This document shows, in pieces, positions 1 through 10,739 of a stretch of DNA of 64,000 nt. The notes beneath the pieces were generated by a model. It saw only the letters and a list, made by a program, of their open reading frames with translations. It was not told where the DNA came from and ran no database searches. The position numbers and the translations under genes are program-made. The stretch comes from Dugong dugon. Its lineage: Eukaryota > Chordata > Mammalia > Sirenia > Dugongidae. How positions within the stretch are numbered: the first letter of the stretch is position 1; each line of letters starts with the position of its first letter. The DNA lies in assembly GCA_030035585.1 (NCBI GenBank), contig CM057481.1, forward strand, positions 56,925,128 through 56,989,127, read 5' to 3'.

Positions 1-335
1 CTAACACCATAGTTTGAATACATCAATTATTCTTTTGTCTTCCTTTTTTCATTATTCAACCTTTACATGCATGTGAGGCAATTGAAAAGACCATGGTTTG
101 GGTCAGACTCATCTTAGTCATCAAAGTGACATCTTTGCTTTCTAATTCTTTAAAGAGGTCTTTTGTAGCAGACTTGCCCAATGCAATATGTCATTTGATT
201 TCTTGACAACTGCTATTTGTTGGGTAAATGACCAAACTTAAAGCTACTTAAAGCTGACTTATCATTATATAACACAGTACATTAGCTATCCCATATTATA
301 ATTCATATTTTATAATTGAGCAATCTAGGATATAT
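1..335. other. AT-rich non-coding sequence, nothing recognised
   Basis: No repeat family, splice-flanked ORF or RNA gene could be recognised here. Base composition is AT-rich like the rest of the intronic or intergenic DNA. Confidence 0.5.
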
Positions 336-1298
336 GGTGCAGTATAGTAGCCATTAACCACATGTGGCTACTGAGCACTTGAAATAAGGTTAGTCAGACC
401 AAGGAACTGAATTGTTAACTTTGTTTAATTTTAGCTAATTTAAATTTTAAAGCTGATGTTTGATTTCATTATTGGAAAATTTTAAATATGCTTGCAACAA
501 CATAGGTATATGAATCTATTTTTTCAACTGTAAATTTTATAAAATCTAAGTACAGATCAAGCATTTCTGACAAAAATTTACCGTCTAAATTGAGATGTGC
601 TGTAAGTGTTAAACACATACCAGATTCCAAAGACTTAGGACAGAAAAAAACAAAGAATGTAAATTATGTCATTAATACTTCTTTACATTGATTACATGTT
701 GACATGGTAATTGCAGTGGGCTGAATGGTGGCCCAAAAAAGATATGTCCATTTCTTAATCCCCCAAAGCTGTAAATATTATCTTATATGGTAAAAGATGT
801 GATTAAGAATTTTGAGAGAAGGAGCTTATCCTAAATTATCCAGATAGGCCCTAAATCCAATGACAAGTGTGCTCATCAGAATGAGGCTGAGAGAGATTAG
901 ACAGACAGAAGAGGAGGAGGCAATGTGACAAGGGAAGCAGAGACTAGAGTGATATGGCCACTAGTCAAGGAATGCCAGCAACCACCAGAAGATGGAAGAG
1001 GTAAAGAAAGAATTTTCCCCTAGAGCTTCCAGAGGGAGTACAGCCTTGATCTCCAGCTTCTACCCTCCAGAACTGTGAGACGATAAATTTCTGTTGCATT
1101 AAGCCAAGCAGTTTGTGAAATGTGTTACAACAGCCACAGGAAACTAATACAATAGTATTTTAGAAATACTGAGTTAAAAAAACGTTAGTAAAATCAATTT
1201 AACTTTTTCTTTTTTCTTTTTAAAGTGTGGCTAATAGAACATTTTAAAATTACATATGTGGCTTACATTACATTTCTATTGGACTACACTGGTCTAGA
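336..1298. mobile_element. Old hAT-Charlie-type DNA transposon, split by an LTR
   Basis: The left part (336-716) carries 'agccattaaccacatgtggctactgagcacttgaaat' type sequence and the right part (1153-1298) carries 'gtggctaatagaacatt' and 'ttctattggactacactggtcta'. These are the two halves of a mammalian hAT-Charlie-type element whose ends read as inverted 'TGTCCAATA' type termini. The two halves are separated by an LTR at 717-1152, so the transposon is older than the LTR. It is diverged and non-coding. The exact MER subfamily is not certain. Confidence 0.6.
717..1152 (+). mobile_element. Solo LTR, MLT1-like (ERVL-MaLR)
   Basis: It begins 'tgggctgaatggtggccc' and ends 'cagccacaggaaactaatacaa'. 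The polyadenylation-like stretch 'ctccagaactgtgagacgataaatttctgttg' near 1066 is typical of MLT1-class LTRs. There is no internal retroviral sequence beside it, so it is a solo LTR. It sits inside the hAT element 336-1298. Family placement is from memory of the consensus; subfamily unresolved. Confidence 0.55.
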
Positions 1299-1859
1299 AT
1301 AAACTATCAGAGATTGTCTGTTTTCCAAATCATCTTTCTCCTGGGATTTCCATCTCTTGGGTCACATATGTAAGGAGAAGCTTTAAAATAGCCTTAAATT
1401 CACAAAATAATGAAGTGTTAGCATGCTATCACCATTCCTGGAGGATGGTAGTACTCAATCCATGACCTGGAATTAAGTTATTAATCTTTAACTTGTAGAT
1501 ATCTTTAGTCATTCAAAAACATTAAGCTGGGAAGTCTAATTAATATAGTAGATAGATGAGAGCATTCTGGAAAGATGGCAGCATAAACAGACCATCGTTC
1601 CAACTCTCCTCCACAAATACAGCACAGGAACAGTGCTTGGCTTTGAGGGACTCTGAATCTGGAAGCAGAAGAAAGAAGCAGGGAGCTGTAGACAGGCAAG
1701 AATCAAGGAATCGAGTCGCATACGTTAAGAAACTCCCTACTCCCACTGTCCCTGCCCCTCCCCCCAGCCACACAGGCAGCCAGCTGCTGTGAACAGGGAA
1801 GTGGCCCCAGAAAAGGAGCCTGCTTTCCTAACCACCACAGCTCCTATCTGTACAAAGAG

Positions 1860-2770
1860 AGAGGGCCCCCAGCTTCTGCTCTAAAATCAACAAGACAGAC
1901 CTCCTCAAGGGTCTATTTGGAGTGTGCCAGCACCTCCTCAACCCAGACACTGCTGGCTGCAGGCCTGCTGTGAATTGCTAGAGAAGGCCCACGCAGTGGA
2001 GTCTGCCCCCATAGTCAGCACTCTACCTTCCTCCCCTCATATCCCATAGCTCTGGCCTCTGAAACCAATAGGACAAACCCAGCCAGGGGTCATTTAGGGT
2101 TATTCCACCCCGACTTCTGGTTGGAGCTGAAGACTGCTATCTGAGGCTGCTGTGTGCTAGGAAGCAGGAGATTTGAGTGGAGGCTGCACTCATGTCAACA
2201 ATCGACCTGAGAGACTCTGATAGCAACAAGACAGACCTCCATGGGGATCTGACCAAAGCATGACACCCCCTCCCCACCTGGTACTTGCTGGTTGCCAGTC
2301 TGTTGCAAACAGCTACAGAAGGCCCCCACAGTGTAGTCTGTTCCCATAGTGAGCACTCTACCTGCCTCCCTGTGCACTCTCTAGCTCAGGCTTCTGAAAC
2401 CAACAGGACAGACCTCCCTGGGGATCAGTTTATGCCCGTCTGCTCCCCATTCCAGTCAGCACTGAGGTCTGCTGACTGAGGCTGCTGTGTGCTGGAAGCA
2501 GGCATCTTAAGTGGAGGCTACATCCCACAGCCAACATACAACAGAGGGGGCATTGATGGCAACAAAGAAGACCTCTCCAAGGATCTGTTCAGAGTGTGAC
2601 AACTCTCCCCTAACCAGTCACAGTGGGCTGCTGGACTGAGAAGAACTCCTACAGAAGGTTCCCTACAGTGGAGTCAGGAGGCGGGTCGCTTAAAAGGAGA
2701 CTGCTTCCCCAACCACCACAGGACCACTGGGGCTCTGAAACCAACAAGACAGACCTCTTAGGGGTCCTTC
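1860..2770 (+). repeat. Degenerate tandem monomers in the L1 5' UTR
   Basis: A motif of the form 'gaaaccaacaggacagacctcc' followed by 'ggggatct' recurs near 1888, 2061, 2222, 2396, 2558 and 2740. Spacings are about 173, 161, 174, 162 and 182 bases. Copies 2061, 2396 and 2740 share the upstream 'ctctgaaaccaa' context and the alternate copies share 'gcaacaa', so the larger unit is about 335 bases made of two related halves. The layout resembles monomer-type L1 promoters, but promoter activity is inferred only from position. Confidence 0.65.
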
Positions 2771-3386
2771 TGGGGATTGCCAGCCCCTCCTGCTCCTGAA
2801 ATGGAGGAAAGTCTGCCTGTGCTTCCCCTGAATGCCAGCTCAGATACACCCAGCCCCCACAGAGCAGGAAAGGAAGTACAACACTCAGTCCTGAAGGGGG
2901 ATTTCTGTGTGCAGATTTTCCAACTAAAAATGTGGCTACAGAAACAGAGAAGGGAAGGGAGTAATAACCAGAGAGAGAGGACTATATCCCATGGTGGACA
3001 GATTGATTAGTACATGGTCTCTCACCTGAGTGGCAGTGCCCACTGGTAGACAGGTTGACCACAGTGTGTTCTCTGGTGTGTTTGGGAGAGACTGCAAGCT
3101 GAAAACTGAGACCTGAAACTTTCTAATCCTATTAAACCCGGGAAGAAGAAGCTATCACACAGAGGGAGAGGAAAGAGCATGCAAGGCTGAAGGCTCTGCC
3201 CGTCTGCCTGCCTAAGAGTTCTTTGCAGAAAGTAGTGCAGGCAAAAACACCAAATACTGGGGAAAACTGAGAAAGTTAACTCCCTTGAAAATTCCAATGC
3301 TTCAACAAAAAATCACAAGACACACAAAGAACAGATAAACAATGGCCCATCCAAATTAACCTGTCAAAGGGAATGAAAGCACATCT

Positions 3387-4190
3387 AGGGATGACTAAAT
3401 TATGAAAAAAATGGAAGAATATGATACAACTACATAAAATATAATTAAAGAACTCATGGAAAACATAAACAAAGAGCTAAAAGAAATTAAGAAAACAATT
3501 CAATAACAAAATGCGGGTCTAAAAAAAAAAAAGAGATACTGCAACAGAAAGGGATAATAATTGAAATGAGAAGCACAATAGAAGAACTTATCAAGAGATT
3601 TAACCAGGCAGAAGAAAGAATAAGCGAATCAGAGAATAAGATAGTTAAAATTACAGACACTGAAGAGCAACAAGAATGGAGGCTCAAGAATGTTGAGCAC
3701 AGTTTAATGGAATTATAGGACAACAACAAGAGACCTAATTATACATCATGGGAATCCCAGAAGGAGATGAGAAAGAGAAAGGGACAAAAAGAGTAATGGA
3801 ATTATAGGACAACAACAAGAGACCTAATTATACATCATGGGAATCCCAGAAGGAGATGAGAAAGAGAAAGGGACAAAAAGAGTATTTGAAGAAATAATGA
3901 CAGAAAATTTCCCCAATCTAATGAAGGACATGAATCTACAAATTCAAATAGCTCAAAGAACTCCAAGCAGGATAAACCCAAAGAGATCTACACCAAGACA
4001 CATCATAGTTAGGCTGTCAAAAAGTAAAGACAAAGAGAAAATCTTGAAAGCTGTGAGAAAGAAGCAAACAGTCACATACAAAGGATTCCCAATAAGATTA
4101 AGTGCTGAATTCTCCTCAGAAACACTGGAGGCCAGAAGGCAATGGAATGATATACTTATGGTGCTGAAACAAAAAACTGTCAACCAATAA
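3387..4190 (+). pseudogene. L1 ORF1 remnant (nucleic-acid chaperone)
   Basis: L1 ORF1p is the trimeric RNA-binding protein that packages L1 RNA. The N-terminal part here (3560-3716) reads as a coiled coil with the frame 'EELIKRFNQAEERISESENK'. After an 89-bp tandem duplication and a stop, the open frame 3837-4190 encodes the RRM and C-terminal domain, with the recognisable core 'NPKRSTPRHIIVRLSKSKDK' and 'VTYKGFPIRLSAEFSSETLE'. It stops early at 4190; homologous 'tattccctagagaaacaaaagctgaga'-type sequence follows in the degraded region. In-frame stops and the duplication make it non-functional. Confidence 0.85.
3705..3884 (+). repeat. Perfect 89-bp tandem duplication in L1 ORF1
   Basis: The 89 bases starting 'taatggaattataggac' at 3705 are repeated from 3794, ending 'gggacaaaaagagta'. 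No difference between the two copies is visible. 89 is not a multiple of three, so it also shifts the ORF1 frame. Identity in an otherwise diverged element suggests a recent local event or an assembly artefact. Confidence 0.9.
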
Positions 4191-4829
4191 TACTATAACC
4201 AGTGAAACTATCCTTCAAGAACGAGGGTAAAATTAAAACATTCCCAGAGAAACAGAAGCTGAGAGAGTACATATCCACCAGACTGGCCCTATAAAAAATA
4301 TAAATGGGAGATCTGCATATGGAAGGGAAAAGACACGAGAAAGTAATTCAAAGCTATACATAAAAATAATGAACCCTAATAAAGAGAAATTCATGGAGAA
4401 GTATAAGGGCTAGTAATAAGGTATTCATGCTTAATAATTTTAAATGTTTTGTCCTCCATCTTTTTAAATAACAAATATACAAAAAGCAAAGATAAAATTA
4501 TGTTATAGGGCACATAAAATGTAAAGATGAAATTAGTGAGAACAACAAAAGGGGGAAGAGGAATGATGTAGATATAGAATTTCTTGAATGTTACTGAAGT
4601 TAAGTTGGTACCAACTTACCCTAGAATGTTATAAAGATAAGCTCTTAAATATAATATTCATGGTAACCACTAAAAAAAATATATAAAAAGCATACACAAA
4701 AGGAAAGGAGAAAGCAATTGAAAAGGCTCACAAAAATAAACCAACAAAACACAAAAGTAAATAGCAATAAAGGACAAAGAGAAAAAGGCTTAAGATACAT
4801 ACAAAAGAAAACAAATAACAAAATGGCAG

Positions 4830-7800
4830 AAATAAGTCACTTCTTATCAGTAATTACAGTGAATGTAAATGGACTAAATACTCTGATCAAAAGGCAGAGA
4901 GTGGCAAAATGGATAAAAAAACATAATCCAGTTATATGCTGTTTACAAGAGATACATCTAAAACCCAAGGTCACAAATAAGTTGAAAGAGAAAGGATAGA
5001 AAAAAATGTCCCGTGCAAATAATAACCAAAAGAGAGCTGGGGTGGCAATCTTAACATCAGACAAAGTAGACTTTAAGACAAAATCTGTTAGAAGATGGAC
5101 ATTATATTGATGAAAGGACCAATTAATGAAGAAGATGTGACAATCATAAATATATATGCATCAAACATCAAGGCACCTAAATATATAAAGCAAACACTGA
5201 TAAAATTGAAGGGAGAAATATATACTACTACAAAAATAGTTTGAGACTTCAATACACCACTTTCAATATTGGACAGAACATCCAGAAAGAAGATCAACAA
5301 AGAAACAGGACTTGAATGAAGCTATAAATCAACTAGACTTAACAGACATATATAGAACACTGTAGCCAACAACAGCACAATATACAGTCTACTCCAGTGC
5401 ACACGGATCATTCTCCAAGATAGACAATATGTCAGGTCACAAAGCAAGTCTTGATAAATTTAAAAAGATTGAAATCATACATATTTTCTCTGATCACAGC
5501 AAAGTGGAACTAGAAATCAATAACAGAAAAAACCTGGAAAATACACAAACATGTGGAAATTAGACAACATACTATTAAAATACCAATGAGTCAAGGAAGA
5601 AATCACAAATTTCCAAGAGTCAAATGAAAATGAAAGTACAGCATACCCAAACTTACTGGATGTAGTAAAGGTGGTACTCAGAGGGAAACTTATAGCAGTA
5701 AATGCCTCCATGAAGAAAGAAGAAAGTTCTCAAATCAACAGCCTAACTTGACAACTCCAGGAACTAGAAAGAGAAGAGCAAACTAAGCCTAAACCTACCA
5801 GAAGAAAGAAAGAACAAAGATCAGAGAGCAAATAAATAAAATTGAAAACAGAAAAACAACAGAGAGAATCAATAAAACCAGAAGTGGTTCTTTGGAAAGA
5901 TCAATAAAATTGACAAACCTTTAACTAGTTGACAAACAAAAGAAGAGAAAAGATGCAAATAACCAGAATAAAAAATGAAAGAGAGGACATTACAACTGAC
6001 CCAACAGAAATAAAGAGAATTATGGCAGAATACTATGAACAACTGTATGGCAACAAACTGGATAAACTAGATGACATGGACAAAATTATTAGAAGCACAC
6101 AACCTACCCAAACTGATGTCAACAGATCCATAACAAGTGAAGAAATCGACTCAATGATGAAAAACTTCCCAACCAAAAAAAAAGTCCTGGACAAGATGGC
6201 TTCACTGGGGAAGTCTACCAAACATTTAGAGAAGAACTGACATCAATACCGTTTAAACTCTTCCAAAAGAGAGAGAAGGAAGAATACTCCCTCACTCATT
6301 CTATAAAGCAAATATAACCTTGATACTCACCAGACAAAAACACCACAAGAAAAGAAAACCACAAGCCTATATCTCTTATGAATCCAGATGCAAAATCCTC
6401 AACAAAATACTAGAGAACAGAATTCAACAGTATATTTAAAAAGTCATACACCATGACCAGGTGGGATCTATTCCAGGAATGCAGGGATGGTTCAACACTA
6501 GAAAATTAATCAGGGTAATATATCACACCAATAGAACAAAGGAACAGAACCACATGATCATCTATATGGATGTAGAAAAAGGATTTCATAAAATTCAACA
6601 CCCTTTCTTGATGAAAACACTAAAGAAGATTGGAATAGAAGGGAAATTCCTCAATATGATTCAGGGTATATATGAAAAGCAAACAGCCAATATTATACTT
6701 AATGGAGAAAGACTGACAGCTTTCCCATTGAGATCAGCAACAAGACAAGGGTGCCCGCTCTTACCCCTTCTGTTCAATATTGTATTAGAAGTCCTAGCCA
6801 AATCAATAAGAAAAAATAAAATTAAAGCTACTCAGATCAGAAAAGAAGTAAAATTGTCTCTATTTGCTGATGATATGATCCTATATATAGAAAATCCCAA
6901 AGAGTCCACAAGAAAACTTCTAGAGCTAATAGAAGAATTTAGCAAAGTTGCAGGATACAAGGTCAACAACAACAACAAAAATCAGTTAGGTTTCTATATA
7001 CCAGCAATAAGAAATCTGAAAGAGAAATTAGGGAAACAATTTCATTTACAATAGCATCTAAGAGAATAAAATACCTGGGAATAAATCTAACCAGGGATGT
7101 GAAGAATTTATACAATGAAAAGTATAAAACATTGCTGAAAGAGATTAAAGAAGACTTAAATAAATCAAAAGATATTCCATGTTCATGGATTGGAAAACTT
7201 AATACTGTTAAGATGTCAGTACTACCCAACATGATCTATATAGTCAATGCAATCCCAATCAAAATTCCAACAGCCTTTTTTACAGAAATAGAAAAGCCAA
7301 TCCTCAACTTTATATGGAATTGCAAGAAGTCCCAGATAGCGAAAGCAATGTTGAGAGAGAACAAAGTAGGAGGACTCACACTTTCTGATTTTACAACATA
7401 CTATGTTGTTGTTGTTGTTAGGCGCTGTCAACAGCTACAGTTATCAAAACAGCCTGGTACAGGTATAACAATAGACACATAGACCAATGGAATAGAATTG
7501 AGAGTCCAGAAATAAACCCACACATACATGGTCAGTTAATTTTTGACAAGGGTACTAAGTTCATTCAATGGAAAAAGAAGAGTCTCTTCAATAAATGGTG
7601 CTGGAAAAAATGGATTTCCACATGATGAAAAATGAGACAGGATCCATGTGTCACAGTACACACAAAGACAAATTTAAAATGGATTAAGGACCTAGATGTG
7701 CAAACTAAAACCATAAAATCCTTAGAAGAAAAAGAAGGGGCAATGCTGTCAGGCCTAGCTTTTAATAATGGATTATCTAACATAATAACAAAAGACTAAA

Positions 7801-8470
7801 TAAATCAGCCCTCATAAAAACTAAAAACTTTTGTTCATCAAAATCTTTACCAAAAAAGTGAAAAGACAGTCTACCAACTAGGAGGATATTTTTGGAAACC
7901 ATATACCTGACAAGCATCTAATATCCAAAATATATATAAAACTTTGACAACTCTATAACAAAAAGACAATCATAAAGTGAGCAAAAGACTTGAATAGTCA
8001 TTTCACCAAAGAGCACATTCAAACGGTCACCAAACATATGAAAAGGTGCTCAGCATCATCAGCCATCAGAGAGATGCAAATCAAAAACCATGAGATACCA
8101 TTTCACTCCCACCAGGATGGCTAAGATTTAAAAAAAAAACTTAATGTTGGTGAGCATGTGGGGGAAATTGGAACCCTTACCCATTGCTGGTGTGAGTGCA
8201 GAATTGGACAGCTGCTGTGGAAAACAGTGTGGCGATTCCTCAAAAAACTAAAAACAGAGCTACCATATGACCCAGCAAATCCACTACTAGGTATACACCC
8301 GAAAGACTTAAAAGCAGAGACTCAAACAGAGATTTGTACACCAATCTTCATTGCAGCACTATGCACAATACCAAAAAGTGGAAACAACCAAAATGCCCAT
8401 GGATGAATGGATAAACAAAATGTGTTACAGACGTACAATGGAATACTCCTAAACCAGTAGGATAAATGAA
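4830..8470 (+). pseudogene. L1 ORF2 remnant (endonuclease and reverse transcriptase)
   Basis: ORF2p nicks DNA and performs target-primed reverse transcription. Parts seen in order: start of the apurinic-type endonuclease 'SVITVNVNGLNTLIKRQRVA' (about 4845-4905) with 'CCLQEIHL'; 'DFNTPLS' near 5250; RT N-terminal region 5929-6240; RT palm in 6461-7054 with '[11 protein letters not shown]', '[15 protein letters not shown]' and the FADD catalytic motif at 6863-6874; thumb and connector 7099-7400; cysteine-rich C terminus '[20 protein letters not shown]' near 8166-8225. Many stops and frameshifts, plus a small insertion at 7404-7430, destroy it. Confidence 0.85.
7404..7430 (-). mobile_element. 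27-nt tail of an AfroSINE/RTE inserted in L1 ORF2
   Basis: The stretch of five GTT units followed by 'aggcgctgtca' interrupts the expected L1 coding text between 'acaacatacta' and 'agctacag'. It is the reverse complement of the '...ggcacctaacaacaac' 3' end of the AfroSINE subfamily seen at 16712-16922 and of the RTE at 52637. It is best read as an extremely 5'-truncated insertion; a chance GTT expansion is less likely because the adjoining 'aggcgctgtca' also matches. Confidence 0.6.
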
Positions 8471-8619
8471 GTATTGATACATGCTACAATATGGATGGAA
8501 CTGGAAGATATTATGGTGAGTGAAATACATCAATCACAAAAGGGCAAATATTGTATGACCACACTTACATAAAAAGACAAGAAAAGGCAAATATATAGAG
8601 AATAAAGTTTATTAGTGTT

Positions 8620-9600
8620 TAGCAGAGGTGGAAAAATCACATTGATTAAGGGTAGGGGTGCAGAACCAATTATAATTGCTGTTAATAAGTTGTTCCCCTG
8701 TAAGAAGTTGAGTTGGCCAAAGTTGTATGATAGATATATTTACAACAAAGACAAAAAAAAATAGTAGCTTCTGAAGCTACTTATGTACAACCAAAAATCT
8801 CATGTGATTTAGTTTCTTAGTTTGGAGGTATAGGGTCATGGTTTCATGGGACATCCCAATTAATTGGCCTAATAACATGCTTAGTGCTTCCATTCTACTT
8901 CCTAGTGCATTGCATAGTGCCTAGAGTTGCAGAAGCTTGAAAGCAGCCATCCAAGGCACAACAATTGGTCTCTACTGGCCTGTAGCAACAGAGGAAAAAG
9001 TGTCAGAAATAGAAGGAGAATATGGAATGTTTTGATAATTGATCCCATGAACAAATGCCTCCTTTGCCATGAGACCAGAATGGAATGGTGCCCAGCTACC
9101 ATTACTGAACATTTTGATCAAAGAGTCTCTGTAAGAAGCCTGATCAAAAGGGGGAAATGCAGACCTGAATTTCAAATTTTCATGGACTCCAGACTTTCTA
9201 GAGCTATGAAGGTTGGATGAACCCCCCGAAACTACTGCCCTGAGATAATCTTTAAAACTTAAACCAAAAATGTCCCCTGAAGTCTTCTTAAAATCAAACA
9301 ATAGTTTACTTTAACTAGTAAAAAATGTCTGCCTTGAGCGTTATACTCTTTAGGAACTATCTATATGGGATCAAACTGACGACAGCAGCTTGAAAGATTA
9401 GATAGGAACCTTAGGAGGCAGTGAGTTTATGTTAATGAGGAAGGAACAACTCAGAAAATGAAGGTGAGAGTGGTTGCACAACTCAAAGAATGTAATTAAT
9501 GTCACTAAATGGTACGTGTAGAAACTGTTGAATAGGTGTACATTTTGTTGTATATATTCTCAATAACAGGAAAATATATAAAAATTAAAAAAATAAAAAT
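8620..9600 (+). other. L1 3' UTR of the full-length element
   Basis: Downstream of ORF2. It has 'gccatccaaggcacaacaattggtc', 'gaatggtgcccagctaccatta', 'catggactccagactttct' and 'tagaaactgttgaatagg' in the same order as the younger copies at 12015-12784 and 29351-29980. It ends in an A-rich tail next to the right target-site duplication. Confidence 0.75.
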
Positions 9601-9768
9601 ATATAGTAGATGGGAGAATTGGAATCTTAAAGTTTCCAATAAGGTGAAATGAAGGTTGAAATTTAATGAGATAAAAAGTAACAGGGACAAATTTAAAGTC
9701 CACACTTGGGTCCAAATAGCCAGCTGTGAAAATAGAAACATGAGATTTGTGACTTCACTCTGCCATGT

Positions 9769-9850
9769 GTGAAAGAGACCTGGGGGTTTTCATTGACAAT
9801 AAACTCAATTTGAGTTGGCAGGGTGATACAGCTGTCAAAAAAAGCTATTG
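9769..9850 (+). mobile_element. CR1/L3-type LINE fragment
   Basis: In the plus frame this reads 'RDLGVFIDNKLNLSWQGDTA' then 'KKSYCDLG', matching the C-terminal reverse-transcriptase signature (DLGV-D-KL--S) of CR1/L3 LINEs. Only about 80 bases are recognisable; very old. Confidence 0.6.
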
Positions 9851-10302
9851 TGATCTTGGGCTGTTTAAATAAAAATTGGTGGTCCCCAGTCCTATCCTAG
9901 TCCACCGCCAAACCATTCCAAAGGATAATCAATTAGCTTGTAAAAGGGTTGACCTAAGAGAAACATACCGTCTTATATATCTCAATTGCTCTTCTACGGA
10001 AGACACATTAAAATTCCTCTGTAACCACCCCCCACCCCAATCATAGATTATCCAGATGTTCTTCCCTAGCCCAAATTTCCTCAAGATTCTGTTAAGTTAG
10101 CAGGGGGAAAAATTCTAATAATTATGCAACTACCCTGTATTAAAATGAGCTACTTCACTAAGTAATAAGTTCCCCCATGTCATATAGAAAACACTTAGGA
10201 AAATGCCCTCCATGGAGTCTGAGAATATTGTTCATTTTACGGGACACTGACATCCCAAAATCAATGTGTATCCCTTTCCAGAAACAAGGTACACACAAGT
10301 GA
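9851..10302. other. Unique non-coding sequence
   Basis: No recognisable gene or repeat. A short C-run (10027-10038) is the only low-complexity feature. Confidence 0.4.
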
Positions 10303-10705
10303 GAGTATAGGACAGTGGTTAAGAGGATAGATTATAGAATCAGACTGCTAACCAAAAGGTTGGCAGTTTGAATCCACCACCCACTCCATGGAAATCCTAT
10401 GGGGCAGTTCTTCTCTGTCCGATAGGGTGGCTATGAGTCGGAACCGACTCGACGGCAACGGGTTTGGTTTTTGGTTTGGTCTAAGATTGAATCCTAGATC
10501 TGAAATTTACTAACTATGTGACCTTGGTCAAATTACTTAACCTCTATGAGCTTTTACTTCCTCATCTGAAAAATGGGGATACTAAAAGTTCCTGCCTCAT
10601 CAGGTTATTGTCAGGATTAAATGATAAATATATAATACACATATATTGCTTGCAGTAGGACTCAGTACATAATAAAGGCTATGTAAGTTTTAGCTATTAT
10701 TATTA
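10303..10705 (+). mobile_element. MIR SINE interrupted by an AfroSINE
   Basis: The tRNA-like head 'gacagtggttaagagg' precedes the AfroSINE, and the MIR core 'tgtgaccttggtcaaattacttaacctct' and 'tcctcatctgaaaaatggggata' follow it. Together they form one nearly complete MIR. Confidence 0.8.
10345..10480 (+). mobile_element. AfroSINE, sense, inside MIR
   Basis: It has the B-box region 'ggcagtttgaatccacc', the body 'cctatggggcagttcttctctgtcc' and the tail 'gtcggaaccgactcgacggc' followed by a T-rich end (10463-10480). The tRNA-like 5' end is truncated. Insertion into the MIR shows it is the younger element. Confidence 0.85.
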
Positions 10706-10739
10706 CATCAGAAGAAAAGAACATTTAAATCTGAAAGTT

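Larger units (their letters stand above)
1543..9611 (+). mobile_element. Full-length, inactive L1 retrotransposon with target-site duplication
   Basis: An 11-bp direct repeat 'atatagtagat' at 1543-1553 and 9601-9611 bounds the element. The body runs from a typical L1 start ('ctggaaagatggcagc', about 1566) through a long 5' UTR, ORF1, ORF2 and a 3' UTR to an A-rich tail (9570-9600), about 8.05 kb in all. Both ORFs are broken by stops and frameshifts, so it cannot move by itself. Its 3' UTR aligns by eye, segment by segment, with the 3' UTRs at 12015-12784 and 29351-29980, so all three belong to one afrotherian L1 lineage; this copy looks the most diverged. Confidence 0.85.

Noticed and set aside
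6461..7054. 197-codon frame as a functional reverse transcriptase gene
   Set aside because: It is one piece of the L1 ORF2, flanked by stops and frameshifts on both sides.
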